DNA of 64,000 nucleotides from Pedobacter antarcticus (GCF_900112985.1 NZ_FONS01000002.1:310001-374000); one strand, 5' to 3'. Counted from the stretch's first letter, positions 25,891 to 34,605 are shown. Notes: generated by a model not told the origin, from the letters alone. Translations and numbers: made by a program.

Positions 25891-28338
25891 TTAGAATCTC
25901 ACGTTCAGGGACAACAGGAAGTTCGTGCCAGCCTGTGGGAAATAGAAATTTTCTGACAAGCGGCTGCCATCGCTAATATAACCGTAGGTGTACCCATTAC
26001 TCTGGTATTTCTTGTTCAGAATATTGTTGGCGAGCAGGCCCACATTTATGTTTTTGACACCTTTTATGCTGAAATCGTAACCCAGACGTACATTGTTGAC
26101 CCAATATCCGTTTAGTTTACGCTCCTCACTTTGGGTGTTATCCATATATTGTTTGCTTACATATTTACTTTGCAGGGCAACAGCGAAAGATTTTACAGGT
26201 TTAAATACCAGTTCTCCGAATAGGACCGCAGAAGGAGAGAAAGAGATATTGGTGTTTTTATAGGTGTTCATCTCCTCCAGCTCTGAGTCATAGTTCATAA
26301 TATATTCAGAAAATTCCTTGATTTTATTCCTGCTTAACGCTGCATTTGCATTGATCATAAAGAATCTGTTCAAGGTGTATGACCCGTCCAGCTCAATCCC
26401 TATACGGTAACTGTCGGGAACATTCTGACGAATATTTCCACCAACATCATTGAGCTTTCCTGTTACAACCAACTGATCTTTATAGAACATGCCATAAACA
26501 TTTAACCCCGCATTGAATGCCGATCTCTGAATTCTGTATCCCGCTTCCAGGTCATAAAGTCTTTCTGCCTGAGGTAAGGTGTTTTTTACAGCATCTACAT
26601 AATCTGTACGGTTAGCCTCTTTATTGGCAATACTCATTGATGCGTAGATATTACTTCCCGGGTCCAGAGTATAGGTTGCACCGACTTTCGGATTGAAGAA
26701 ATGTAGTCTGTCATGAATGTCAAGTGGTTTCTGATCATTGTCTTTACCAGTAATATCATACTTAATGCCTCTATACTGCAGATCTGCAAAAAGGCTGAGC
26801 TGGTCTGCGGGGTTAAAGGTTATTTTACCGAAGATGTTAAAGTCGTCTTTATGACCACGCCCGTCATAATAATGGGCGCTGTTATCCAGTGAGGAAGCAA
26901 CCTGTGACCAGATGATCTGTCCGTAATGTTTACCTCTGTATTCATTATATCCGCCACCAAGGGTCAGATTTAAGTTATCGAGGGCTTTATAATTGAATGC
27001 ATAAGTGACGCCATAGAAATCATTATTCAGCCATCTTCTGCGTATAAGGTCAGATTTCAGGACTTCCGAACCATTGATTACTGGATTTGGCAAGGCATAA
27101 TCACTAAATTTTTGAAGGTTCTTGAACTCTTCATAATAACCTCTGCCATAAGTATAGTGTAAGGCACCATTAAATGAGAAACGTGGGCTGAATTGCTTAG
27201 CATAAAGCAGTTGGTAATGGTCCTGCCAATAGTTATCAGTCTGATCTTTATAAGTGAAAGAATTGTATTTGCGGCCGTCTGAATTTAATAAGTTGGCTGC
27301 ATCGGCCTCGTTAAGTCCATTTCTGCTAATATAATCCAGCATACCCTGCTGGTCATTCCGCAGACGGGATTCCGGTACGCCATTCCAGGATTGGTAGGTT
27401 CTTTCCGTACCGGAGAATACGTTCAGGCGGAGTAAATCAGTTTTACCGTGGTATGCACCCGAAAGGAAATAGGATTTCAGTAAAGAGGCGCCCCGGTCTA
27501 CAAAACCGTCAGATTGAATACGAGATAAACGGCCGTCAAAGCTGAACTTATTGTCGATCAGCCCGGTGCCTATTTTAACGGTATTCTTCAATGTGTTAAA
27601 AGAGCCGTAACTCGTATTCACTTCTGCATAAGGATCGAGGGATGGTGCTGAGGTCTGAATATTCAGACTTCCTCCGAAGGCTCCTGCTCCGTTTGTGGAA
27701 GTACCTACGCCACGCTGAATCTGAATATTTTCCACGGAAGAAGCAAAATCCGGCATGTTTACGAAAAAAGAACCCTGACTTTCACTGTCGTTGTATGGAA
27801 TACCATTGACTGTGACATTCACTCTCGACCCATCACTTCCCCGGATCCGGATCCCGGTATAACCGACACCGGCACCGGCGTCCGAAGTGACTACTACACC
27901 CGGTGTATTGTTAATAATAAACGGTAAATCCTGACCGAAGTTATTCGCCGCGATTTCAGATTTGCTAACATTTTTATAGGTGGAGGCTGATTTTTCGGCT
28001 GCGCGGGTAGCCATCACGATAACTTCATCGGCAAGATAGGCCGAAGGCTTGAGACTAAAGTCAAGGTTCAGATCCTGTTTTAGCTCAATTGTTCTTTCCA
28101 GCGGTTCATAACCCACAAAGCTGATCATCAGCGTATAGGTCCCGGCTTTCTGCTTCAGTTCGTAAATCCCTGCGGAATTGGTGTTGGTGCCGCCATTGCT
28201 GTTTTTTAGCCTGATACTAGCGCCGGAAAGGGCTGTGTTGTTTGTTTTTTCAGATACCTTACCTGAAATTTTGAATTGAGCCAAAAGGCACAGCGGAGAA
28301 AGCATTGCAGCAAACACCACTATCAGTAACTTTTTCAA
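25891..28338 (-). CDS. TonB-dependent receptor under TPP riboswitch control (probable thiamine-related uptake)
   Basis: An outer-membrane receptor of 815 residues. The signal peptide is KKLLIVVFAAMLSPLCLLAQ. A carboxypeptidase-regulatory-like domain (about 22-100) and a plug with NNTPGVVVTSDAGAGVGYTG and IRIRGSDGSRVNVTVNGIPYND follow, then a barrel ending FLLSLNVRF. An ATG-opened frame reaches 28443, but its first codons are the 3' part of a TPP aptamer, so that start cannot be right. The TTG at 28336-28338 places the signal peptide at the N-terminus. Control by TPP suggests that it imports thiamine, TPP or a precursor; TPP-controlled receptors of this kind are known in Bacteroidetes. Confidence 0.88.
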   Translation of the reverse strand: MKKLLIVVFAAMLSPLCLLAQFKISGKVSEKTNNTALSGASIRLKNSNGGTNTNSAGIYELKQKAGTYTLMISFVGYEPLERTIELKQDLNLDFSLKPSAYLADEVIVMATRAAEKSASTYKNVSKSEIAANNFGQDLPFIINNTPGVVVTSDAGAGVGYTGIRIRGSDGSRVNVTVNGIPYNDSESQGSFFVNMPDFASSVENIQIQRGVGTSTNGAGAFGGSLNIQTSAPSLDPYAEVNTSYGSFNTLKNTVKIGTGLIDNKFSFDGRLSRIQSDGFVDRGASLLKSYFLSGAYHGKTDLLRLNVFSGTERTYQSWNGVPESRLRNDQQGMLDYISRNGLNEADAANLLNSDGRKYNSFTYKDQTDNYWQDHYQLLYAKQFSPRFSFNGALHYTYGRGYYEEFKNLQKFSDYALPNPVINGSEVLKSDLIRRRWLNNDFYGVTYAFNYKALDNLNLTLGGGYNEYRGKHYGQIIWSQVASSLDNSAHYYDGRGHKDDFNIFGKITFNPADQLSLFADLQYRGIKYDITGKDNDQKPLDIHDRLHFFNPKVGATYTLDPGSNIYASMSIANKEANRTDYVDAVKNTLPQAERLYDLEAGYRIQRSAFNAGLNVYGMFYKDQLVVTGKLNDVGGNIRQNVPDSYRIGIELDGSYTLNRFFMINANAALSRNKIKEFSEYIMNYDSELEEMNTYKNTNISFSPSAVLFGELVFKPVKSFAVALQSKYVSKQYMDNTQSEERKLNGYWVNNVRLGYDFSIKGVKNINVGLLANNILNKKYQSNGYTYGYISDGSRLSENFYFPQAGTNFLLSLNVRF

Positions 28339-28365
28339 TTTTTTGTTCTTTTTTAGTAAAACCTG

Positions 28366-28387
28366 CTGTAAATAGGGGCACTTACAG
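28366..28387 (-). promoter_or_regulatory. Expression-platform hairpin downstream of the TPP aptamer
   Basis: Read on the minus strand, CTGTAA and TTACAG form a 6-bp stem around a 10-nt loop that contains GTGCCCC (28375-28381). That loop is complementary, with two wobbles, to GGGGTGC at the 5' side of the aptamer, so the two could compete for pairing. The complementarity is seen; the regulatory role is inferred. Confidence 0.45.
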
Positions 28388-28404
28388 TTTGTTAAACTCC
28401 ATAA

Positions 28405-28535
28405 CTCCAATCCCTCCGCCGGCATTACCCGGATCAGGTGCATATTTGTAACTATACCTGGATATAGTCTGCAAATAATGGGTATGATCTCAGCCTGTCT
28501 TTGTGTTTCCTAAAAAAACAAGGCACCCCTTTTGA
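28405..28535 (-). ncRNA. TPP riboswitch (THI element)
   Basis: On the minus strand the conserved TPP aptamer blocks occur in order: GGGGTGCC, then GGCTGAGATCATACCC, then CACCTGATCCGGGTAATGCC followed by GGCGGAGGGAT. GCTGAGA and CCTGATC...GGTAATGCCGGCG are diagnostic of the pyrimidine- and pyrophosphate-sensing helices. An extra variable stem of about 25-30 nt separates the second and third blocks. It lies about 70 nt upstream of the TonB receptor start codon. Confidence 0.97.
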
Positions 28536-28561
28536 TATTGGCAAATGTATAAATAATTATT

Positions 28562-29086
28562 TTAGCTTTCTGCGAGGAATTCGTCGACAGCCTCGATTGC
28601 ATTTTGCAATCGGTCTTCTATTCCGCTGATGACTACATAACGGGCATTGAGGGCTTGCAGTTCTTTATGCCAAACAGTCATAAAATGGTTACGCTTTCCC
28701 GGGAAATTCCGTAGAGGATCATCCTCCCAGGGCAGGTCAATATCCATGAGCAGGTAAAGATCATATTTTCTTTCCGGTAAGGTTTCCAGTACAATTTCCG
28801 GGCTTTCTCCCAGGGTTGCGTCGCTCCAGATCTTCACTGTTAAAAAAGTGGTGTCACAGAAGATAAAGTCTTTTTGTGCAAGTGACAATACGGAATCTTC
28901 CAGTGCAAGCTGCCCGTAGAACATAATCTCTTCATCCTGAAGGGTACAGGGACCTTGCAGTGCAGCACAATAATACCGCGCATATTCCGCGACCCAATGG
29001 GTACGGTAGTGTCTGGCCAATAATGTGGTAATGGTAGATTTGCCGGTACTCTCCGGGCCGACTATAGCGATCTTCCTGATATGCAT
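28562..29086 (-). CDS. NadR-like P-loop nucleoside kinase (AAA_28 family)
   Basis: A 174-residue soluble P-loop protein. Walker A is IVGPESTGKSTITTLL (about 8-23). The next segments, WVAEYARYYC (about 32-41) and DFIFCDTTFLTVKIW (about 73-87), match the ribosylnicotinamide-kinase domain of NadR, and LPWEDDPLR is its lid region. Family members phosphorylate nicotinamide riboside or related vitamins after uptake. The gene ends 27 nt upstream of the TPP riboswitch on the same strand, a hint that it takes part in vitamin salvage. No PnuC/PnuT permease is nearby. A terminator separates it from the small unit upstream. Confidence 0.8.
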   Translation of the reverse strand: MHIRKIAIVGPESTGKSTITTLLARHYRTHWVAEYARYYCAALQGPCTLQDEEIMFYGQLALEDSVLSLAQKDFIFCDTTFLTVKIWSDATLGESPEIVLETLPERKYDLYLLMDIDLPWEDDPLRNFPGKRNHFMTVWHKELQALNARYVVISGIEDRLQNAIEAVDEFLAES

Positions 29087-29257
29087 AATACTAATTTATT
29101 GGGTTTCCGGTATAGACTCCGGTTTTTCCTGCTGCAAAAGAAAGGATTTTTTCTATTGGATGTATCCCATCTGAGTGATTCGAATGTAAATCAGCTAAAT
29201 ATCAGTCCAGGTGGTCCAGCATCGTCGAATGTATGGAATGGGTGCAAATTTACGCAC

Positions 29258-29295
29258 AAAAAAAATCCGGCAGGACATGAACGTACCTGCCGGAT
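29258..29295 (-). terminator. Intrinsic terminator of an unannotated short minus-strand unit
   Basis: ATCCGGCAGG (29265-29274) and CCTGCCGGAT (29286-29295) pair perfectly over 10 bp. On the minus strand the hairpin is followed by eight T (29258-29265). No plus-strand gene ends here, and the T-run points to minus-strand transcription arriving from about 29300-29600. Confidence 0.85.
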
Positions 29296-29323
29296 AATAA
29301 ACCAAACAAACTATTTATGAAGA

Positions 29324-29470
29324 TTATCCTCCTGGCCTTCGCCGTCGAGGATGTTTTAATTCGGGTCTTGCAGCTGGTTTTCCAAACGGAAATGTGCTGT
29401 TTTCTTTGAACTTATTATTTACAAAACGAAGATTATTGAACCCTAGTACAGGAAGTTTATAAATCTTCAG
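29324..29470 (-). CDS. Short basic ORF without a standard start (unknown)
   Basis: An open frame of about 48 codons ending at 29324. It can be read as KLPVLGFNNLRFVNNKF, then KENSTFPFGKPAARPELK, then HPRRRRPGG and a stop. There is no ATG, GTG or TTG; the first candidate is a CTG at 29468-29470. The composition (Pro, Arg, aromatic residues) looks coding rather than random. The stop lies about 29 nt before a strong terminator on the same strand. It overlaps the end of the upstream 31-codon ORF in the +1 frame, so it may be the second half of a frameshifted gene. I do not recognise a family. Confidence 0.35.
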   Translation of the reverse strand: MKIYKLPVLGFNNLRFVNNKFKENSTFPFGKPAARPELKHPRRRRPGG

Positions 29471-29552
29471 GGATATTGAAATTCATGACGTTATCATGAC
29501 TACGGGTGCACATCGCGCAGCTGTTGTCGCTCCGAATTAAGGCGAAAAACAT
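29457..29552 (-). CDS. Short ORF with CxxC motif (unknown)
   Basis: A 31-residue frame from ATG (29550-29552) to TAA (29457-29459): MFFALIRSDN, SCAMCTRSHDNV, MNFNIPEDL. The CAMC pair plus the following His suggests a small metal site, but this is a guess. Skipping one T at its stop would continue directly into the downstream frame (DLKLPVLGF and so on) and give a protein of about 75 residues. The two pieces together fill the transcript that ends at the 29.26 kb terminator. The family is not recognised. Confidence 0.35.
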   Translation of the reverse strand: MFFALIRSDNSCAMCTRSHDNVMNFNIPEDL

Positions 29553-29623
29553 GCACTGTGTATTTGGAGCCGCAAAACTTAGGGCTTTTTGAAAAAAAAA
29601 GGCATTTTTATCAGCTAATAATG

Positions 29624-29652
29624 TAACTTTGCATCCCGACAGAACAGTCGGG
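29624..29652 (+). promoter_or_regulatory. carB promoter -7 element and 5'-terminal hairpin
   Basis: TAACTTTG at 29624-29631 matches the -7 consensus TAnnTTTG; no TTTG is found 19 nt upstream. CCCGAC (29635-29640) and GTCGGG (29647-29652) form a 6-bp stem right at the expected transcript start, similar in place to the rplM hairpin. About 90 nt of leader follow. Confidence 0.6.
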
Positions 29653-29743
29653 CTTCCTTTCTAATATAGCAAGTATTCCCGCAAGCTATCAGGTCTCTAA
29701 GACCAGCATTTTTTACTAAAAACAAGTAGAATTTTAAAACCCT

Positions 29744-32560
29744 ATGCCTAAAGACACCTCCATACGTTCCGTATTGATTATTGGATCAGGACCTATTATC
29801 ATTGGCCAAGCCTGTGAGTTTGATTACTCCGGCTCCCAGGCTGCATTATCCCTCAAAGAAGAAGGAATTGAAGTTTCCATTATAAACTCCAATCCGGCTA
29901 CAATTATGACGGATAAGGTAATTGCAGACCATGTTTACCTCAGACCGCTGACGGTAGACTCTATTGAGCAGATTTTAATTGAACGGAATATCGATGCAGT
30001 CCTTCCAACTATGGGCGGACAAACCGCACTAAACCTTTGTAAAGAAGCAGAAGAACGTGGTGTGTGGGAAAAGCACGGTGTAAGAGTAATCGGTGTCGAT
30101 GTTGCTGCAATTGAAAAAACGGAGAACAGAGAAGCATTCCGCCAGTTAATGGTAGATATCGGTGTAGGCGTTGCACCTTCAAAAATTGCTAACTCTTTCC
30201 TGGAAGGTAAAGAAGCTGCACAGCAAATCGGTTATCCACTAGTAATACGCCCATCTTATACACTGGGTGGATCAGGTGGCGGTTTCGTTCATAAAAAGGA
30301 AGAATTTGATGCAGCGTTAAAACGCGGCCTTGAGGCATCTCCAACACACGAAGTATTGGTTGAAAAAGCTGTACTGGGCTGGAAAGAGTACGAGCTTGAG
30401 CTATTAAGGGACAGTAATGATAATGTGATTATTATCTGCTCTATTGAAAACTTCGATCCAATGGGTATCCATACAGGAGACTCGATTACGGTAGCTCCTG
30501 CAATGACACTTTCAGATAGCTGTTACCAGGAAATGCGTAATCAGGCAATCAAAATGATGCGTGCCATTGGTACTTTCGCCGGCGGATGTAATGTACAGTT
30601 CTCTGTTAACCCGGATAATGACGACATCATCGCTATTGAAATTAACCCAAGGGTTTCCCGCTCTTCGGCATTGGCAAGTAAAGCAACCGGTTATCCGATT
30701 GCAAAGATTGCTTCCAAACTGGCTATCGGTTATAACCTGGATGAAATAGAAAATCAGATTACTAAAACAACTTCAGCTTATTTTGAGCCGACCTTGGATT
30801 ATGTAATCGTTAAAGTACCGCGCTGGAACTTTGATAAGTTCAAAGGTGCGAATATGGAGCTGGGTCTGCAGATGAAATCTGTAGGAGAGGTAATGGCTAT
30901 TGGTCGTACCTTTATCGAAGCCCTTCAGAAAGCTTGTCAGAGTCTTGAAATCGGACGTGCTGGTTTAGGTGCAGATGGAAAACATAACAGAAGCATCGAT
31001 GAAATCATGTACGGTCTGGAGCATCCAAGCTGGAACCGCTTATTCCTGATCAAAGATGCAATGAGCATGGGAGTTCCGTTGGAATCTATCCGTAAAGTGA
31101 CTAAAATTGATAAATGGTTTTTGTCGCAGATTCAGGAACTTGTTTACCTGGAAACTGAGCTTAAACGTTATTCTCTTAATAATATTCCTAAAGACTTCTT
31201 CTTCAATCTGAAGCAGAAAGGTTTCTCTGATATTCAGATCGCTTACCTGTTAGGTAATGTAACTGAAGATGAGGTTTATGACCGTAGAAAATCATTAGGT
31301 ATCACCAGGGTTTATAAGATGGTAGATACCTGCGCTGCGGAGTTCCCGGCACAGACTCCTTATTTCTACTCGACTTTCGAGCAGGAGAACGAATCTATTC
31401 CTACAGATAAGAAAAAAGTAATTGTATTAGGTTCAGGACCTAACCGTATCGGACAAGGTATCGAATTTGATTATTCTTGTGTACATGGTTTACTAGCTGC
31501 TAAAGAAAGCGGTTTTGAGGCTATCATGATTAACTGTAATCCCGAAACTGTTTCTACTGATTTTAACATGGCCGATAAGTTATACTTCGAGCCGGTGTTC
31601 TGGGAACATGTACGTGAAATCATCGAATTGGAAAAACCAGTTGGTGTAATTGTACAGTTAGGTGGTCAGACTGCATTGAAAATGGCAGAAAAACTGCATG
31701 AGAATGGCATCAAAATTATTGGTACGTCTTATAACGATATGGATATCGCAGAAGATCGTGGCCGTTTCTCTGACCTGCTGAAAGAACTGGATATTCCTTA
31801 TCCGAGATATGGTGTGGCAGAAAATGCAGAAGAGGCTATTGTTGTTGCAAATGAAGTAGGTTACCCGGTATTGGTACGTCCAAGTTATGTATTGGGTGGT
31901 CAGGGGATGAGTATTGTAATTAATGATGAGGACCTGGAAAAAGCAGTAGTTAAATTATTGGGAGATCTTCCTGGTAACCGTGTACTGATTGACCACTTCC
32001 TGGACAGGGCAGAAGAGACTGAGTCTGATTCTATCTGTGACGGAGAAGATGTGCACATCGTCGGTTTAATGGAACATATTGAGCCTGCTGGTATCCACTC
32101 CGGAGATTCATTTGCAGTATTGCCACCGTTCAGTTTATCTGAGACTGTAATGAATAGTATGGAGACTTACTCCAAGAAAATTGCGAGAGCTTTAAATGTA
32201 ATTGGCTTGCTGAACATTCAGTTCGCGGTTAAGGACGAAAAGGTGTATGTAATTGAAGCGAATCCAAGAGCGTCAAGAACAGTTCCTTTCATTGCGAAGG
32301 CATATGATGTTCCTTACATTAATATCGCTGCAAAAGTGATGCTTGGTGTCAATAAACTGAAAGATTTCACAATCGAACGTAAACTGGTTGGATATGCGAT
32401 TAAAGAACCTGTATTCTCTTATGATAAATTCCCTGAAGTTCCAAAAGAACTGGGACCGGAAATGAAATCTACAGGAGAGTCAATTCGCTTTATCAAAGAT
32501 CTGGAAGACCCTTACTTTAGAAAATTATACACAGATAAATCTATGTATCTGTCTAAATAA
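29744..32560 (+). CDS. carB: Carbamoyl-phosphate synthase large subunit, lacking the C-terminal regulatory domain
   Basis: Makes carbamoyl phosphate from ammonia (supplied by CarA), bicarbonate and two ATP for arginine and pyrimidine synthesis. Two homologous halves are present: the first opens with SVLIIGSGPIIIGQACEFDYSG (about 8-29), the second with KVIVLGSGPNRIGQGIEFDYSC (about 560-581). Each carries an ATP-grasp domain (RPSYTLGGSGGG and RPSYVLGGQGMS). The protein has 938 residues; E. coli CarB has 1073. It stops just after the second synthetase half (STGESIRFIKDL), so the MGS-like allosteric domain is missing. carA is not in the window. Confidence 0.95.
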   Translation: MPKDTSIRSVLIIGSGPIIIGQACEFDYSGSQAALSLKEEGIEVSIINSNPATIMTDKVIADHVYLRPLTVDSIEQILIERNIDAVLPTMGGQTALNLCKEAEERGVWEKHGVRVIGVDVAAIEKTENREAFRQLMVDIGVGVAPSKIANSFLEGKEAAQQIGYPLVIRPSYTLGGSGGGFVHKKEEFDAALKRGLEASPTHEVLVEKAVLGWKEYELELLRDSNDNVIIICSIENFDPMGIHTGDSITVAPAMTLSDSCYQEMRNQAIKMMRAIGTFAGGCNVQFSVNPDNDDIIAIEINPRVSRSSALASKATGYPIAKIASKLAIGYNLDEIENQITKTTSAYFEPTLDYVIVKVPRWNFDKFKGANMELGLQMKSVGEVMAIGRTFIEALQKACQSLEIGRAGLGADGKHNRSIDEIMYGLEHPSWNRLFLIKDAMSMGVPLESIRKVTKIDKWFLSQIQELVYLETELKRYSLNNIPKDFFFNLKQKGFSDIQIAYLLGNVTEDEVYDRRKSLGITRVYKMVDTCAAEFPAQTPYFYSTFEQENESIPTDKKKVIVLGSGPNRIGQGIEFDYSCVHGLLAAKESGFEAIMINCNPETVSTDFNMADKLYFEPVFWEHVREIIELEKPVGVIVQLGGQTALKMAEKLHENGIKIIGTSYNDMDIAEDRGRFSDLLKELDIPYPRYGVAENAEEAIVVANEVGYPVLVRPSYVLGGQGMSIVINDEDLEKAVVKLLGDLPGNRVLIDHFLDRAEETESDSICDGEDVHIVGLMEHIEPAGIHSGDSFAVLPPFSLSETVMNSMETYSKKIARALNVIGLLNIQFAVKDEKVYVIEANPRASRTVPFIAKAYDVPYINIAAKVMLGVNKLKDFTIERKLVGYAIKEPVFSYDKFPEVPKELGPEMKSTGESIRFIKDLEDPYFRKLYTDKSMYLSK

Positions 32561-32595
32561 TTAATGATCATGCATTCATGATGCAATCTATTTTA

Positions 32596-32631
32596 AGCCC
32601 TGAGATCTTCAAAGAACTCAGGGCTTTTTTT
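32596..32631 (+). terminator. Intrinsic terminator after carB
   Basis: AGCCCTGAG and CTCAGGGCT form a perfect 9-bp stem around a 12-nt loop, followed by seven T. Confidence 0.9.
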
Positions 32632-32636
32632 ATAGG

Positions 32637-33110
32637 TTAAAGCTTATCGGACAAAATGACGACGCCGGTTGCCTCGTAAGCAATTTCTGCTTTTGGCCCC
32701 GTGATTCTTGAAATTTCTTCAGGGGACTTTTTCGCATCCTCTGCATAATGACGAAGTTTTTCCATTGAGATGGTTTGCTGTCTGGCCACACCGTCAAGGA
32801 CTACCGTCTTTCCCTCGATATCCAGAGGCATAAAAAAAGCATAATCTTTAAATGTTACGCGCATAGCCTCACCTTCAGGTGTTTTTAAAGTCATCCAGCA
32901 ACCTTTTTTCTTACAGACCTCAATAACTTCTCCCGTAATTTTCATTGGTGCTTCCTGCTGCATACCTAGTTGTTTTCCTACAGCAGCAACAGCTATGGGT
33001 TTGCCGGGGCTTACACCTGCGCCAAGAGAGGTACCTTTAAAGGCGGGTTCCTGTGCCAGTGCTGCCAGACTGAACAAACAGCAGCCAAATGCGAATATTA
33101 ATTTTTTCAT
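32637..33110 (-). CDS. DUF4920 domain-containing exported protein
   Basis: A 157-residue protein with a signal peptide (LIFAFGCCLFSLAALAQ, cleavage about residue 19). The mature part is an OB-like small domain with ITGEVIEVCKKKGCWMTL (about 58-75), where two Cys three residues apart (KKxGCWM) are the family hallmark, and RVTFKDYAFFMPLDIEGK. This matches DUF4920, a Bacteroidetes family of periplasmic proteins of unknown role, perhaps metal- or redox-related because of the conserved cysteines. It lies alone on the minus strand, sharing a short gap with the carB terminator. Confidence 0.75.
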   Translation of the reverse strand: MKKLIFAFGCCLFSLAALAQEPAFKGTSLGAGVSPGKPIAVAAVGKQLGMQQEAPMKITGEVIEVCKKKGCWMTLKTPEGEAMRVTFKDYAFFMPLDIEGKTVVLDGVARQQTISMEKLRHYAEDAKKSPEEISRITGPKAEIAYEATGVVILSDKL

Positions 33111-33171
33111 AGCAATCTAATGAGTTGACGTTTAATTATTTATAATACTAATCTAATCAAATCACCTGATG

Positions 33172-34548
33172 CTATCCAAACAATAAATTAAATACGTCTT
33201 CAATCTTACTCACGCCTGTAATTTCCAGTGAATATTTCTCCCTGCTAATCCCCTTAAGATTATAATTGGAAACGAAAATTCTTTCGAATCCAAGTTTGTC
33301 GGCTTCTGCAATCCGTTGCTCTATCCGATTAACTGCGCGTATTTCTCCTGATAAACCAACTTCTGCAGCGAAACATATTTTCGAAGAGACGGGAATATCT
33401 TCGTGGGATGATATAATAGCCGCAAGAATTGCCAGGTCAATAGCCGGGTCTTCTACCTTGATCCCCCCTGCAATATTCAAGAAGACATCTCGTGTACTCA
33501 AACGGAATCCGCATCTTTTTTCCAGCACTGCCAACAGCATGTTCATCCTTCGTGTGTCAAAGCCTGTTGCAGAGCGCTGAGGAGTCCCGTAAGCCGCTGC
33601 ACTAACCAATGCCTGGGTTTCAATAAGCATCGGTCTGGCGCCTTCTAAAGTTGCTGAAATCGCAATACCGCTCAATTCCTCATCGCGCTGGCTTAGTAAA
33701 ATCTCTGAAGGATTGGAAACCTGTCTTAGTCCGGCGCTGTGCATTGCGTAGATACCAAGTTCCGCTGCGGCACCGAACCTGTTCTTGATAGAACGAAGAA
33801 TGCGGTATACATGATGCCTGTCACCCTCGAACTGTAATACAGTATCAACCATATGTTCCAGGATTTTGGGCCCTGCGATCGTACCATCTTTCGTAATATG
33901 CCCTATCAGAAATACCGGAACGCCGGTTTCTTTTGCGAATCTCAATAACTCGGCAGTACATTCTCTTACCTGGGAGACGCTGCCTGGTGTAGACTCAATA
34001 TGTGCAGAATGCAGTGTTTGAATGGAATCAATAATCAGAACTTCCGGTTCCAGCAGTTCTATCTGTTTAAAAATATTCTGGGTAGAGGTTTCTGTCAGGA
34101 TATAACAATCTGCTGCAGGGTCAGTGGTAATCCGTTCCGCACGCATTTTAATTTGCTGCTCACTTTCCTCTCCGGAGATATAAAGTACTTTTCTGTCCCG
34201 GATATTTAAGGCCAGCTGGAGCATTAGTGTAGATTTGCCAATACCGGGTTCTCCGCCAATTAAAATTACAGAGCCGGCAACCAGTCCGCCACCAAGCACA
34301 CGGTCGAGCTCCAGATCGCTGGTTGAAATTTTCTTTTCGGCCGTAGAAGCGATTTCGGTTACGCGGTTGGGTTTACTCGCCCTTTTTCCACTGCTGGAAG
34401 TTTGCCATGCGGCAGCACCGGAACCCGGTTTTTCAATCACTTCTTCTACGAAGGTGTTCCATGAATTACAGGAAGGACATTTGCCGAGCCATTTGGCGGA
34501 TTCATATCCGCAGCTCTGACAAAAATATGCTGATTTAGTTTTAGCCAA
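33172..34548 (-). CDS. radA: DNA repair protein RadA
   Basis: A RecA-related, DnaB-like helicase that helps branch migration during recombinational repair. It has 458 residues (family about 455). Domains in order: C4 zinc finger with C10, C13, C24, C27; RecA-like ATPase with Walker A GGEPGIGKST (98-107) and Walker B EVLIIDSIQT; the RadA-specific KNRFG motif in SIKNRFGAAAELG; and a C-terminal Lon-protease-like domain (from about 285) lacking the proteolytic serine. Complete. A bidirectional-type terminator lies downstream of the neighbouring rng gene, between the two genes. Confidence 0.96.
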   Translation of the reverse strand: MAKTKSAYFCQSCGYESAKWLGKCPSCNSWNTFVEEVIEKPGSGAAAWQTSSSGKRASKPNRVTEIASTAEKKISTSDLELDRVLGGGLVAGSVILIGGEPGIGKSTLMLQLALNIRDRKVLYISGEESEQQIKMRAERITTDPAADCYILTETSTQNIFKQIELLEPEVLIIDSIQTLHSAHIESTPGSVSQVRECTAELLRFAKETGVPVFLIGHITKDGTIAGPKILEHMVDTVLQFEGDRHHVYRILRSIKNRFGAAAELGIYAMHSAGLRQVSNPSEILLSQRDEELSGIAISATLEGARPMLIETQALVSAAAYGTPQRSATGFDTRRMNMLLAVLEKRCGFRLSTRDVFLNIAGGIKVEDPAIDLAILAAIISSHEDIPVSSKICFAAEVGLSGEIRAVNRIEQRIAEADKLGFERIFVSNYNLKGISREKYSLEITGVSKIEDVFNLLFG

Positions 34549-34605
34549 TGGATTTTAATTTGAGTACGAATTTAAAAGTTTCCAGCCATAAAAAGGTTAT
34601 GAAAT

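Noticed and set aside
28339..28443. N-terminal extension of the TonB receptor (to 28443)
   Set aside because: It translates the conserved 3' half of the TPP aptamer and precedes the signal peptide, so it is not protein.
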